From Naasia sp. (GTDB taxonomy: Bacteria; Actinomycetota; Actinomycetes; Actinomycetales; Microbacteriaceae): 64,000 nt of DNA. The notes below the pieces were generated by a model. The model was given only the letters and a program-made list of their open reading frames with translations, made no database searches and was not told the origin of the DNA. The number at the start of each line of letters is the position of its first letter. The stretch's first letter is position 1. This document shows positions 1 to 7,075 of this stretch, in pieces. A program made the position numbers and the translations under genes. Location: NCBI RefSeq assembly GCF_025465545.1, contig NZ_JAODMK010000016.1:62001-126000 (forward strand), given 5' to 3'.

Positions 1-64
1 ATCCCCGCACGCCGGAGCCCCGAGCGGCGCATGAGCTTCCCGATCAGGAATCGAGGGAAGGGTG

Positions 65-88
65 GCGGGCACCACGGGAGGTGCCCGC
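65..88 (-). terminator. Hairpin terminator after the ice-binding-like gene
   Basis: A 9-bp inverted repeat (arms GCGGGCACC at 65-73 and GGTGCCCGC at 80-88, loop of 6) lies just past the stop of the minus-strand gene at 96. There is no clear T-run, so it is a probable hairpin terminator. Nothing else is recognised in the first 60 bases. Confidence 0.5.
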
Positions 89-95
89 ATCCGCC

Positions 96-1106
96 TCAGC
101 TGTTGGCGATGCGGCGCCGCGCGACCAGCAGGACACCGCCGGTGAGCACGAGCAGACCAGCCGATCCGATCATCAGTCCGCCATCGATGCCGGTCTCGGC
201 GAGGAGCGTGCCCCCTGCAGTGGAATCCTCCACAGTCGTCGTGGTCCCGCCCCCGGAGGCGTCCGTGCCGGTGCCAGTGCCGTCTCCCTCAGTGCCGCCG
301 TCCGCGGACCCGCCGTCGGTCGGCGTGCCGTCGTCGGTCCCGCTCCCGTCGTCCGCCGGTGCGCCGCCGTCATCGACGGTGCCGCAGTCCGGGGCGGAGA
401 TCACGTTGTTGAGCAGGGTCACGGCGCCGCTCTGCGCGAGCAGGCGTCCGGTCACGGGCGCGTTCGTGCCCACCGAGATGGACGTGAGTGCGAACACGTT
501 GCCCACGAAGGAGGCTCCGTTGAGAGTCGCTGAACTGGTCACCTGCCAGTAGACGTTGCAGGCGCTCGCTTCGCCGGCGAGCTCGACCTCGCTGCCGACC
601 ATCGCGGTCAACGCGCTCGGGGACTGAAAGATCCAGACGTCGTCCGCGCCACCGGTGAGGGTGAGCTTGCCGTCGATCTGTGCGATGTTGTCGTAGACGC
701 CAGGGCCCAGATCGGAGCCGCCGAGGTCGCCGTCCGCTTCCGTTCCGGTTGCGCCCTTGTTCTGGAGGAAGGTGTAGCCGGCCTGCGAGGCGAGCTGCGC
801 ATCAGCGGCATCAGCGTCCGTCGTATGGATGGTCCCGTGGACCTGCTCGGCGAGCAGCCCGGTGATGGCGGTACCCGGGCTCAGGCCGACATCGCCGGTG
901 ATGTCGGTGCCGGCGCCATCGTTGGTGACGGTCGAGCCGCCGAGGACGGCGTAGCCCGACGCAAGACCGAGGATGTCGCCGTCGGTGGGGGCCGCGGCAT
1001 ACGCGGCCGTCGACCCGGCCAGGCCGATCGCCAAGGCGGCGGGCAGGCCCAGCGCAACCAGGATCGGCCGACGGAATCCGGAGCGGGATTGGTGGGAGGT
1101 ATTCAT
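96..1106 (-). CDS. DUF3494 ice-binding-like protein with sortase signal
   Basis: A 336-residue secreted protein. The start chosen is the ATG at 1106, directly before a typical signal peptide (basic N-terminus, hydrophobic core about residues 14-35, AYA-A cleavage near 37); a longer reading from 1154 would bury it. Residues about 40-235 match the DUF3494 (ice-binding protein) family, for example an opening block like LGLASGYAVLGGSTVTNDG and a conserved GVY motif. A Gly/Asp/Thr-rich linker of about 60 residues follows, then LAETG (about 302-306), a hydrophobic helix and RRR, which is the sorting signal read by class E sortases. Such a sortase is encoded at 11438-12220. The family often binds ice in cold-adapted microbes, but many DUF3494 proteins are untested and may act as adhesins. 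Family and anchoring are well supported; ice binding is inferred. Confidence 0.87.
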   Translation of the reverse strand: MNTSHQSRSGFRRPILVALGLPAALAIGLAGSTAAYAAAPTDGDILGLASGYAVLGGSTVTNDGAGTDITGDVGLSPGTAITGLLAEQVHGTIHTTDADAADAQLASQAGYTFLQNKGATGTEADGDLGGSDLGPGVYDNIAQIDGKLTLTGGADDVWIFQSPSALTAMVGSEVELAGEASACNVYWQVTSSATLNGASFVGNVFALTSISVGTNAPVTGRLLAQSGAVTLLNNVISAPDCGTVDDGGAPADDGSGTDDGTPTDGGSADGGTEGDGTGTGTDASGGGTTTTVEDSTAGGTLLAETGIDGGLMIGSAGLLVLTGGVLLVARRRIANS

Positions 1107-1277
1107 ACGACGTGCGCCCTTTCGAGGTTTCGCCCTGTTCTCGGGTGGACGCATCCCCCACTATCCAGCAGAAGACCTGATAATCGGGGACATTGACGCC
1201 CCCAGTTTGGGGTGTGTGCCCTGCGGTCAGTATCTCCAGGGTCGGTGCGTAAACGTGGCCGACACACGGGGAAACAG

Positions 1278-1301
1278 AAAAGGGCCCTCGCGGACCCTTT
1301 T
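1278..1301 (-). terminator. Intrinsic terminator after tRNA-Leu
   Basis: Read on the minus strand, AAAAGGGTCC and GGGCCCTTTT form a 10-bp stem (one wobble pair) with a 4-base loop. The pyrimidine-rich tract TTTTCTG follows. It sits about 45 bases beyond the tRNA 3' end. Confidence 0.75.
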
Positions 1302-1344
1302 CTCCTCGTGCGTTTCGCTCATCCAGAGAGACGGATCTCCTGGT

Positions 1345-1431
1345 TGGTGCGCGAGGGGGGAGTTGAACCCCCACGCCCTCACGGGCACACGGACCTGAAC
1401 CGTGCGCGTCTGCCTATTCCGCCACTCGCGC
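1345..1431 (-). tRNA. tRNA-Leu (anticodon CAG)
   Basis: The minus strand folds as a class II tRNA. The acceptor stem is GCGCGAG/CTCGCGC, the anticodon loop TTCAGGT holds CAG, there is a long variable arm (GCCCGTGAGGGC), the T arm is GGGGG-TTCAACT-CCCCC, and the 3' CCA is encoded. Length is 87 with CCA. CAG reads the CUG leucine codon, a dominant codon in this high-GC genome. Confidence 0.96.
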
Positions 1432-1542
1432 TCACCACCAGCGCTCTCGCGCCGACGAACGAGATTACCACGGCGGCGGTGCCCCTACGCCCCCGTGCGA
1501 CCGAGCCCTCGCCGCCCCCGCTGCCGTCCTCGACCGCGAGGC

Positions 1543-1600
1543 TGAGCGGCCCCTGCCGGAGCGAGGATGAGCGGCCCCTGCCGGAGGCGGACTCCGGCAG
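1543..1600. repeat. Short direct repeat and hairpin upstream of fhaA
   Basis: The 18-mer TGAGCGGCCCCTGCCGGA occurs at 1543-1560 and again at 1568-1585. The second copy's CTGCCGGA (1578-1585) pairs with TCCGGCAG (1593-1600) to make an 8-bp hairpin. It lies between tRNA-Leu and the fhaA promoter. Function is unknown. Confidence 0.6.
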
Positions 1601-1629
1601 GGCGCACAGGGAGCCCGAAGCGACCCGGC

Positions 1630-1635
1630 TACCAT
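1630..1635 (+). promoter_or_regulatory. Putative -10 box for the fhaA operon
   Basis: TACCAT fits the actinobacterial TANNNT -10 pattern and lies 55 bases before the preferred fhaA start and 10 bases before an in-frame ATG at 1646. No convincing -35 was found. Confidence 0.35.
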
Positions 1636-1690
1636 TCAGTAAGCCATGCGCGGCATTTCCGCGCGCGCACGACCGGAAGGCCGCGATCCC

Positions 1691-2425
1691 GTGGGCATAC
1701 TCGACAACTTCGAAAGAGGTCTCGAGCGCGCGGTCAACGGCGCCTTCGCCAGGACGTTCAAATCGGGCCTTCAGCCGATCGAGATCACCGCGGCGCTGCG
1801 CAAAGAACTGGACACCCATGCGGCGATCGTGGCGCGCGACCGCATCCTGGTACCCAACCGCTTCACGGTGCGGCTCGCGCCGGGCGACCACGAGCGGATG
1901 ACCGCGATCGGCTCCAGCCTCACCGACGAGCTCACCTCGCTCGTGCAGCAGCACGCCCGTTCGCAGGGCTACCAGTTCGCGGGCCCGATCAGCATCACGC
2001 TCGACCGCGATGTCCATCTCACCGAGGGCCTGCTGCAGGTCGAGTCGGGCAGCGTGAGCGGAAAGGTCTCGTGGACCGCCGTCGTGGAGGTGGCGGGCAC
2101 CCGGTACCCGCTGAAGCGCGGCCGGACGGTCATCGGCCGCGGCTCGGAGGCCGACATCACCGTCGAGGACAGCGGGACCAGCCGCAAGCACGTCGAGCTG
2201 CTCTGGGACGGCGAGCGGGCGCAGGTCAACGACCTCGGCAGCACGAACGGCACCACCCTGAACGGCGCGCGCGTCGAGCGCGCACTGCTCCCGCCCGACT
2301 CAGTTGTGCAGATCGGGCGGACCCGGATCGTGTTCCGGGTGCTGCCCCAGTCGGACGACCCCGACGTGGCTCAAGGCGGAGCGCAGCCCGGCGACCTCGG
2401 AAACTTCTGGGGCGAGGGCCGATGA
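1691..2425 (+). CDS. fhaA: FHA domain protein FhaA (DUF3662 + FHA)
   Basis: A 244-residue cytoplasmic phosphothreonine-binding protein. Residues 1 to about 115 are the DUF3662 (FhaA N-terminal) domain, starting MGILDNFERGLERAV. The C-terminal FHA domain (about 130-215) shows the GRG, SRKHVEL and DLGSTNGT signatures. In mycobacteria FhaA is a PknB substrate that recruits phosphorylated wall-synthesis proteins. The GTG at 1691 is preferred because the conserved family start follows it and GGAAGG lies 11 bases upstream. An in-frame ATG at 1646 would add 15 residues of low-complexity sequence. It is the first gene of the phospho-signalling/cell-wall operon, and its stop overlaps the fhaB start (ATGA). 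Compared with mycobacterial FhaA it has no long linker between the two domains. Confidence 0.93.
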   Translation: MGILDNFERGLERAVNGAFARTFKSGLQPIEITAALRKELDTHAAIVARDRILVPNRFTVRLAPGDHERMTAIGSSLTDELTSLVQQHARSQGYQFAGPISITLDRDVHLTEGLLQVESGSVSGKVSWTAVVEVAGTRYPLKRGRTVIGRGSEADITVEDSGTSRKHVELLWDGERAQVNDLGSTNGTTLNGARVERALLPPDSVVQIGRTRIVFRVLPQSDDPDVAQGGAQPGDLGNFWGEGR

Positions 2426-2964
2426 GCGAGCTGACCCTCCTGATCCTGCGCATCGCGTTCCTCGCGGTGCTGTGGGCATTCGTGTTCGCCATCGTCTACG
2501 CCCTGCGCTCCGACCTCTTCGGCAGCCGTGTGCGCAAGCTCCAGCAGCAGCAGTCCCCGGCGTTCGCCGCGACGGCTCCGGCCCCTCCGGCAGCTCCCCC
2601 CGCCGTCCAGTCGCTTCCCACCGGGCCACCCATTCCGGTGCAGGGCGCCGCCAAGCCGATGGCGACCACTCGCACCGCCGCCCGGCTCGTCATCACGTCG
2701 GGCCCCAAGGCCGGCGTGGAGATCCCGCTCGGAACGGAACCCCTCACCATCGGCCGCTCGGGTGAGTCGGGCCTGCAGATCCGCGACGACTACACGTCCA
2801 CGCACCACGCACGCCTGCTGCTGTGGAACGACGAGTGGGTCATCCAGGACCTCGACTCCACCAACGGAACGTTCCTCGACGGCAAGCGCATCACCGTTCC
2901 CACGCAGGTCCCCGTCAACACCCCCGTGAAGGTCGGTGCCACCACGTTCGAGCTGCGGCGGTAG
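2422..2964 (+). CDS. fhaB: Membrane-anchored FHA protein FhaB (FipA)
   Basis: A 180-residue protein with one N-terminal membrane helix (about 6-27), a positively charged stop, an Ala/Pro-rich linker (about 45-75) and a C-terminal FHA domain (about 88-175). The domain carries TIGRS, STHHARL and DLDSTNGTFLDG, which are the phosphothreonine-contact and structural motifs. Threonines just before the domain (MATTRT) are the kind of site phosphorylated by PknA/PknB in FhaB and OdhI homologues; that use is inferred. ATGA overlap with fhaA, then a 3-base gap to pstP, indicates one transcript. The likely role is a phospho-dependent adaptor for division proteins at the membrane. Confidence 0.92.
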   Translation: MSELTLLILRIAFLAVLWAFVFAIVYALRSDLFGSRVRKLQQQQSPAFAATAPAPPAAPPAVQSLPTGPPIPVQGAAKPMATTRTAARLVITSGPKAGVEIPLGTEPLTIGRSGESGLQIRDDYTSTHHARLLLWNDEWVIQDLDSTNGTFLDGKRITVPTQVPVNTPVKVGATTFELRR

Positions 2965-2967
2965 CCG

Positions 2968-4233
2968 GTGCCCCAGAAGACCCTGGCCGCCGCCGTCTCC
3001 CACGTCGGCAAGGTCCGCTCCAACAACCAGGACTCCGCCTTCGCCGGATCCCAGCTGTTCGTCGTCGCCGACGGCATGGGCGGGCACGCCGGCGGTGACG
3101 TGGCGAGCGCGATCGCCGTGAACCGGATCGCCGAGACCGACACGGCGCAGTACGCGTCCGTGCAGGACGCCGAGTTCGCCCTGCAGTCGGCGCTGGTGGC
3201 GGCGAATCAGCTGCTCGCGGAGACGGTGTTCGAGCATCCCGAGCTGACGGGGATGGGCACGACGGTGTCCGCGATGATCCGGGTGGGCGACAGCATCGCC
3301 ATCGCCCACATCGGCGACTCGCGCATCTACCTCCTTCGAGAGGGCGAGCTCTCCCAGATCACGATCGATCACACCTTCGTGCAGCGGCTGGTCGACAGCG
3401 GCCGCATCACGCCGGAGGAGGCGTTGGTGCACCCGCGCCGGTCCGTGCTGATGCGCGTGCTCGGCGACATCGACCAGGCCCCGGAGATCGACACGAGCAT
3501 CATCGGCACCGCCGCGGGCGACCGCTGGCTCATCTGCTCCGACGGCCTGAGCAGCTATGTCGGCGAGGACCGCATCCGCTCGATCCTCGGGGACAACTCC
3601 ACGCCTTCCGACGTGGCGGACCGGCTCATCAAGGAGGCGCTCGAGCAGGGCGCGCCCGACAACGTGACGGTCGTCGTCGCCGACATCGATCCGACATCGC
3701 CGGAGGCGGACTCCCCCACGGCCGCGGTCACGGTCGGCTCGGCCGCCGCGCCGCTGGAATTCGACAGCGAGTCCGGCCGGCGCCTGCGGCTCCCGAGCCT
3801 GCTGCTGCACCCCATCAAAGCCACCGCCGTGGCGCGGGAGACCCATCTCGACGCGGACGACGACGACTACCTCGACAACCTCATCGAGGCGGATCGACGC
3901 CGGTCGCGGCGACGCACCATCACCTGGCTGATCGGCATCGCGATCCTCGTCATCGGGATCATCCTGGCGATCGTCCTCGGCTACCGCTGGACGCAGACCC
4001 AGTTCTATGTCGGGGTGAGCGAGGGCCACGTCGCCATCTACCGGGGCATCCAGGCCTCCGTCGGGCCACTCCCGCTCTCCGCGGTCTACGAGGAGAGCGG
4101 CATCCCCGTCGAGGACCTGCCCGCCTACTACCAGCGCCAGCTCGAGGCGACCATCTCGGCCGGCGACGAGCAGCGCGCGCTCTCGATCGTGACCAACCTG
4201 GCAACCATCACCTCTCCGGGGACGGCCTCGTGA
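2968..4233 (+). CDS. pstP: PP2C-type Ser/Thr protein phosphatase PstP
   Basis: A 421-residue membrane phosphatase. The N-terminal PP2C domain (about 1-238) has the metal-binding aspartates in SNNQD (D22), VADGMGGHAGG (D35), GDSRIYLLREG, CSDGL and DNVTVVVAD. An acidic juxtamembrane stretch (ADDDDY) precedes one membrane helix (about 314-337) and an extracytoplasmic tail. It should remove phosphates placed by the two kinases encoded downstream and so reset FHA-dependent signalling. The start is GTG at 2968; the stop overlaps the next gene (GTGA). The usual Pro/Thr-rich long extracellular tail is short here. Confidence 0.95.
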   Translation: MPQKTLAAAVSHVGKVRSNNQDSAFAGSQLFVVADGMGGHAGGDVASAIAVNRIAETDTAQYASVQDAEFALQSALVAANQLLAETVFEHPELTGMGTTVSAMIRVGDSIAIAHIGDSRIYLLREGELSQITIDHTFVQRLVDSGRITPEEALVHPRRSVLMRVLGDIDQAPEIDTSIIGTAAGDRWLICSDGLSSYVGEDRIRSILGDNSTPSDVADRLIKEALEQGAPDNVTVVVADIDPTSPEADSPTAAVTVGSAAAPLEFDSESGRRLRLPSLLLHPIKATAVARETHLDADDDDYLDNLIEADRRRSRRRTITWLIGIAILVIGIILAIVLGYRWTQTQFYVGVSEGHVAIYRGIQASVGPLPLSAVYEESGIPVEDLPAYYQRQLEATISAGDEQRALSIVTNLATITSPGTAS

Positions 4234-5618
4234 GCGCGCCGACGGGACCGCTGGTCACCGCTCCGCCCGCAGGCACCACGGGCAAGGTGCGCACGATGCG
4301 CATGCCCCGGAAGCTGCGCAACCTCGAGCTCGCGCTGCTGGTGCTCGTCTGGGCCATCAACGCGGGCGCAGTCGTGCTCGTGCAGCTCGGCGCACTCGGC
4401 AAGATCCAGCCGACGGTGGTGATCCTGGTCGCCGGGCTGTCGTTCCTCACGCTCGTGATGCACGTGGTGCTGCGCTTCCTCGCCACCGAAGCGGATCCGT
4501 TCATCCTCCCCGTCGCGACCCTGCTCAACGGGCTCGGCATCGCCGGCATCTACCGCATCGACCTCGCCGAGGGCGTGGACGGCTGGGAGTCCGTCGCGGT
4601 CCGCCAGATGATGTGGACGGCGATCGCCGTGGTCGCCGGCATCGCGGTCCTCGTGGTGATCCGCAACCACCGCGTCCTGCAGCGCTACACCTACCTGGCC
4701 ATGCTCGCCTGCATCCTGCTGCTGCTCCTGCCGATGCTTCCCGGCATCGGACAGGAGATCAACGGCGCCCGGGTCTGGATCGGCATCGGCCCGTTCTCCT
4801 TCCAGCCGGGCGAGATCGCCAAGATCGCCCTGGCCGTCTTCTTCGCCGGGTACCTGGTCACCCGCCGCGACTCGCTCTCGATGGTGGGCCGCAAGGTCCT
4901 CGGGCTTCAGCTGCCCCGGGTGCGCGACCTCGGCCCCGTCCTCGTCGTCTGGGCCGTCACCATGTCGGTGATCGTGTTCCAGAAGGACCTCGGCACCGCG
5001 CTGCTCTACTTCGGCCTGTTCCTCGTGATGATCTACGTGGCCACCGGGCGCTTCAGCTGGGTGCTGCTCGGCCTGATCATGTTCGCGATCGGCGCGATCG
5101 CCGCCTCCCAGACCCTGTCCTACGTCAACGACCGCCTCAACAACTGGCTGGACCCCTTCGACCCCGAGCGCAGCGCCGGTCCCTCCTATCAGCTCGTGCA
5201 GGGGCTCTTCGGGCTCGCCAACGGCGGCCTCATCGGCACGGGCCTCGGTCAGGGCATGCCGGACGTGACACCGGTCGCCCAGAGCGACTACATCTTCGCC
5301 ACGCTCGGCGAGGAGCTCGGGCTCACCGGACTGTTCGTGATCCTCGCGCTCTACCTGCTTCTCATCTCGCGGGGCTTCCGCATCGGCTTCGCGGGCCAGG
5401 ACGACTTCGGCAAGCTGCTCGCCGTCGGTCTCTCCTTCGTGCTCGCCCTGCAGTGCTTCATCGTCATCGGCGGAGTCACGCGGGTCATCCCGCTGACCGG
5501 CCTGACGACGCCGTTCATGGCGGCGGGCGGCTCCTCGCTCGTGGCGAACTGGATCATCGCGGCGCTGCTGCTGCGCATCTCCGACTCCGTGCGCAACCAG
5601 CCGAGGCTTGTCGTATGA
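4230..5618 (+). CDS. ftsW: SEDS peptidoglycan polymerase (FtsW/RodA family)
   Basis: A 462-residue integral membrane protein with about 12 helices. It polymerises lipid II into glycan strands together with a class B penicillin-binding protein. SEDS hallmarks include GARVWIGIGPFSFQPGE (about 175-190), the FQKDLG loop and the C-terminal TPFMAAGGSSLVANW (GGSS about 433-436). By synteny with Mycobacterium (where the gene beside pbpA is called rodA) it partners the PBP encoded immediately downstream. It is a FtsW/RodA family member; which of the two roles it serves is not decided by sequence alone. GTG start; ATGA overlap with pbpA. Confidence 0.93.
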   Translation: MSAPTGPLVTAPPAGTTGKVRTMRMPRKLRNLELALLVLVWAINAGAVVLVQLGALGKIQPTVVILVAGLSFLTLVMHVVLRFLATEADPFILPVATLLNGLGIAGIYRIDLAEGVDGWESVAVRQMMWTAIAVVAGIAVLVVIRNHRVLQRYTYLAMLACILLLLLPMLPGIGQEINGARVWIGIGPFSFQPGEIAKIALAVFFAGYLVTRRDSLSMVGRKVLGLQLPRVRDLGPVLVVWAVTMSVIVFQKDLGTALLYFGLFLVMIYVATGRFSWVLLGLIMFAIGAIAASQTLSYVNDRLNNWLDPFDPERSAGPSYQLVQGLFGLANGGLIGTGLGQGMPDVTPVAQSDYIFATLGEELGLTGLFVILALYLLLISRGFRIGFAGQDDFGKLLAVGLSFVLALQCFIVIGGVTRVIPLTGLTTPFMAAGGSSLVANWIIAALLLRISDSVRNQPRLVV

Positions 5619-7075
5619 ACCGCGAATTGAAGAGGATCAGCGTCTTCGTGGTGCTGCTGTTCGCCGTGCTCTTCGGCTCCACCTCGATCATCCAGGTCTT
5701 CCAGGCCGACAACCTGCGAGCCGACGACCGCAACGTGCGCACCCTCTACGAGAGCTACTCCGCCCAGCGCGGCTCGATCCTCGTGCAGGGTGACCCCATC
5801 GCCGAGTCGGTGCCGTCCAAGGACGTCTACAAGTTCCAGCGCACCTACCCGGGCGACCACCCCGAGCTGTACTCGGCGGTCACCGGCTATCTCACGCTCG
5901 GCGGCCAGCCCACCGGGATCGAGGGTGCACTCAACGACGAGATGAGCGGCACCGCCAACGCCCAGTTCTTCGACCAGCTCGGCACCATCATCAGCGGCCA
6001 GCCGCCGCAGGGCGACTCGATCGAGCTGACGCTGAACGCGAAGGTGCAGCAGGCGGCGTGGGACGCGCTCGGCGACCAGCAGGGCGCGGTCGTCGCGATC
6101 GAGCCCAAGACCGGAAAGATCCTCGCGCTCGTGTCGAAGCCGGGCTTCGACCCCAACGAGCTCGCGGTGCACGACGGCGACAAGGCCGCCGCGGCCTACC
6201 AGAAGCTGATCGACGCCGACGGTCAGCCGCTGGAGAATCGGGCCATCGCCGGCAACCTCAACCCTCCCGGATCCGTCTTCAAGCTGGTGGTCAGCGCCGC
6301 CGCGATCGAGAGCGGGAAGTTCACCCCGGACAGCGCCTTCCCCAACCCCGCAGAGTTCCCGCTGCCCGGAAGCACTTCGCTGGTGCTCAACGCGGATGGA
6401 GCGCCCTGCGGCCCCGGCGACAAGGCCACGATCGCCACCGGCCTCCGGCTCTCCTGCAACACCGTCTTCGCCCAGCTCGGCATCGCACTCGGCGAGCAGC
6501 CCATCTCCGACATGGCCAAGGCCTTCGGCTTCGGCCAGAAGCTGAAGATCCCCATGTCCGTGACGCCGAGCACCTACCCGACCGGGCTCGACAAGGCGCA
6601 GCTCGGCCTCTCGGCCTTCGGCCAGTACGAGGACCGCGTCACACCGCTGCAGATCGCCATGGTGTCGGCCGGCATCGCAAACGGAGGCGTGGTCATGAAG
6701 CCGAACCTGGTGGACCAGGTCCTCGCCCCTGACCTGACGGTCAAGCAGGAGTACCAGTCCGAGGTCTTCTCGACCCCGATCAGTGATAACACATCGGCAA
6801 CACTCACCCAGATGATGGTCAACGGTGTCGAGAACGGCGCGGCGAGCAATGCAAGAATAGACGGGGTCAGCGTGGCCGGTAAAACGGGTACGGCGGAAAA
6901 CGGTGGGGACGATCCGTACACGCTCTGGTTCACCGGCTTCGCGCCGGCGGACGACCCTCAGGTCGCCGTTGCGGTCGTGGTGGAAAACGGCGGTGGGCTC
7001 GGCCAGGAGGGTTTCGGCAACCTGGTTGCCGCGCCCATCGCGAAGCAGGTTATTGAGGCGGTGCTGAACAGATGA
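5615..7075 (+). CDS. pbpA: Class B penicillin-binding protein PbpA
   Basis: A 486-residue transpeptidase that crosslinks peptidoglycan on the outer face of the membrane. It has one N-terminal membrane helix (about 8-28), a short dimerisation region (about 45-130) and a transpeptidase domain. That domain has the active-site serine S220 in SVFK (SxxK), S280-C-N (SxN) and K423-T-G (KTG). Adjacent SEDS and kinase genes are the standard actinobacterial arrangement, and mycobacterial PbpA is phosphorylated by PknB. It overlaps ftsW and pknA by four bases on each side. Length and motif spacing are normal. Confidence 0.95.
   Translation: MNRELKRISVFVVLLFAVLFGSTSIIQVFQADNLRADDRNVRTLYESYSAQRGSILVQGDPIAESVPSKDVYKFQRTYPGDHPELYSAVTGYLTLGGQPTGIEGALNDEMSGTANAQFFDQLGTIISGQPPQGDSIELTLNAKVQQAAWDALGDQQGAVVAIEPKTGKILALVSKPGFDPNELAVHDGDKAAAAYQKLIDADGQPLENRAIAGNLNPPGSVFKLVVSAAAIESGKFTPDSAFPNPAEFPLPGSTSLVLNADGAPCGPGDKATIATGLRLSCNTVFAQLGIALGEQPISDMAKAFGFGQKLKIPMSVTPSTYPTGLDKAQLGLSAFGQYEDRVTPLQIAMVSAGIANGGVVMKPNLVDQVLAPDLTVKQEYQSEVFSTPISDNTSATLTQMMVNGVENGAASNARIDGVSVAGKTGTAENGGDDPYTLWFTGFAPADDPQVAVAVVVENGGGLGQEGFGNLVAAPIAKQVIEAVLNR

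Noticed and set aside
1107..1200. A GGGC-AAACC...GAAAGG-like string just upstream of the DUF3494 gene that looks like the start of a c-di-GMP (GEMM) riboswitch
   Set aside because: The rest of the aptamer (second helix, receptor and terminator) does not follow; the similarity is limited to the first few bases.
1345..1431. tRNA-Leu as an integration site of a mobile element
   Set aside because: No integrase and no duplicated tRNA 3' end were found in the window.
2371..4029. Long open frame antisense to fhaB and pstP
   Set aside because: High-GC antisense shadow; composition is Arg/Gly/Asp-rich and no motif is seen, while the sense strand encodes clear FHA and PP2C proteins.
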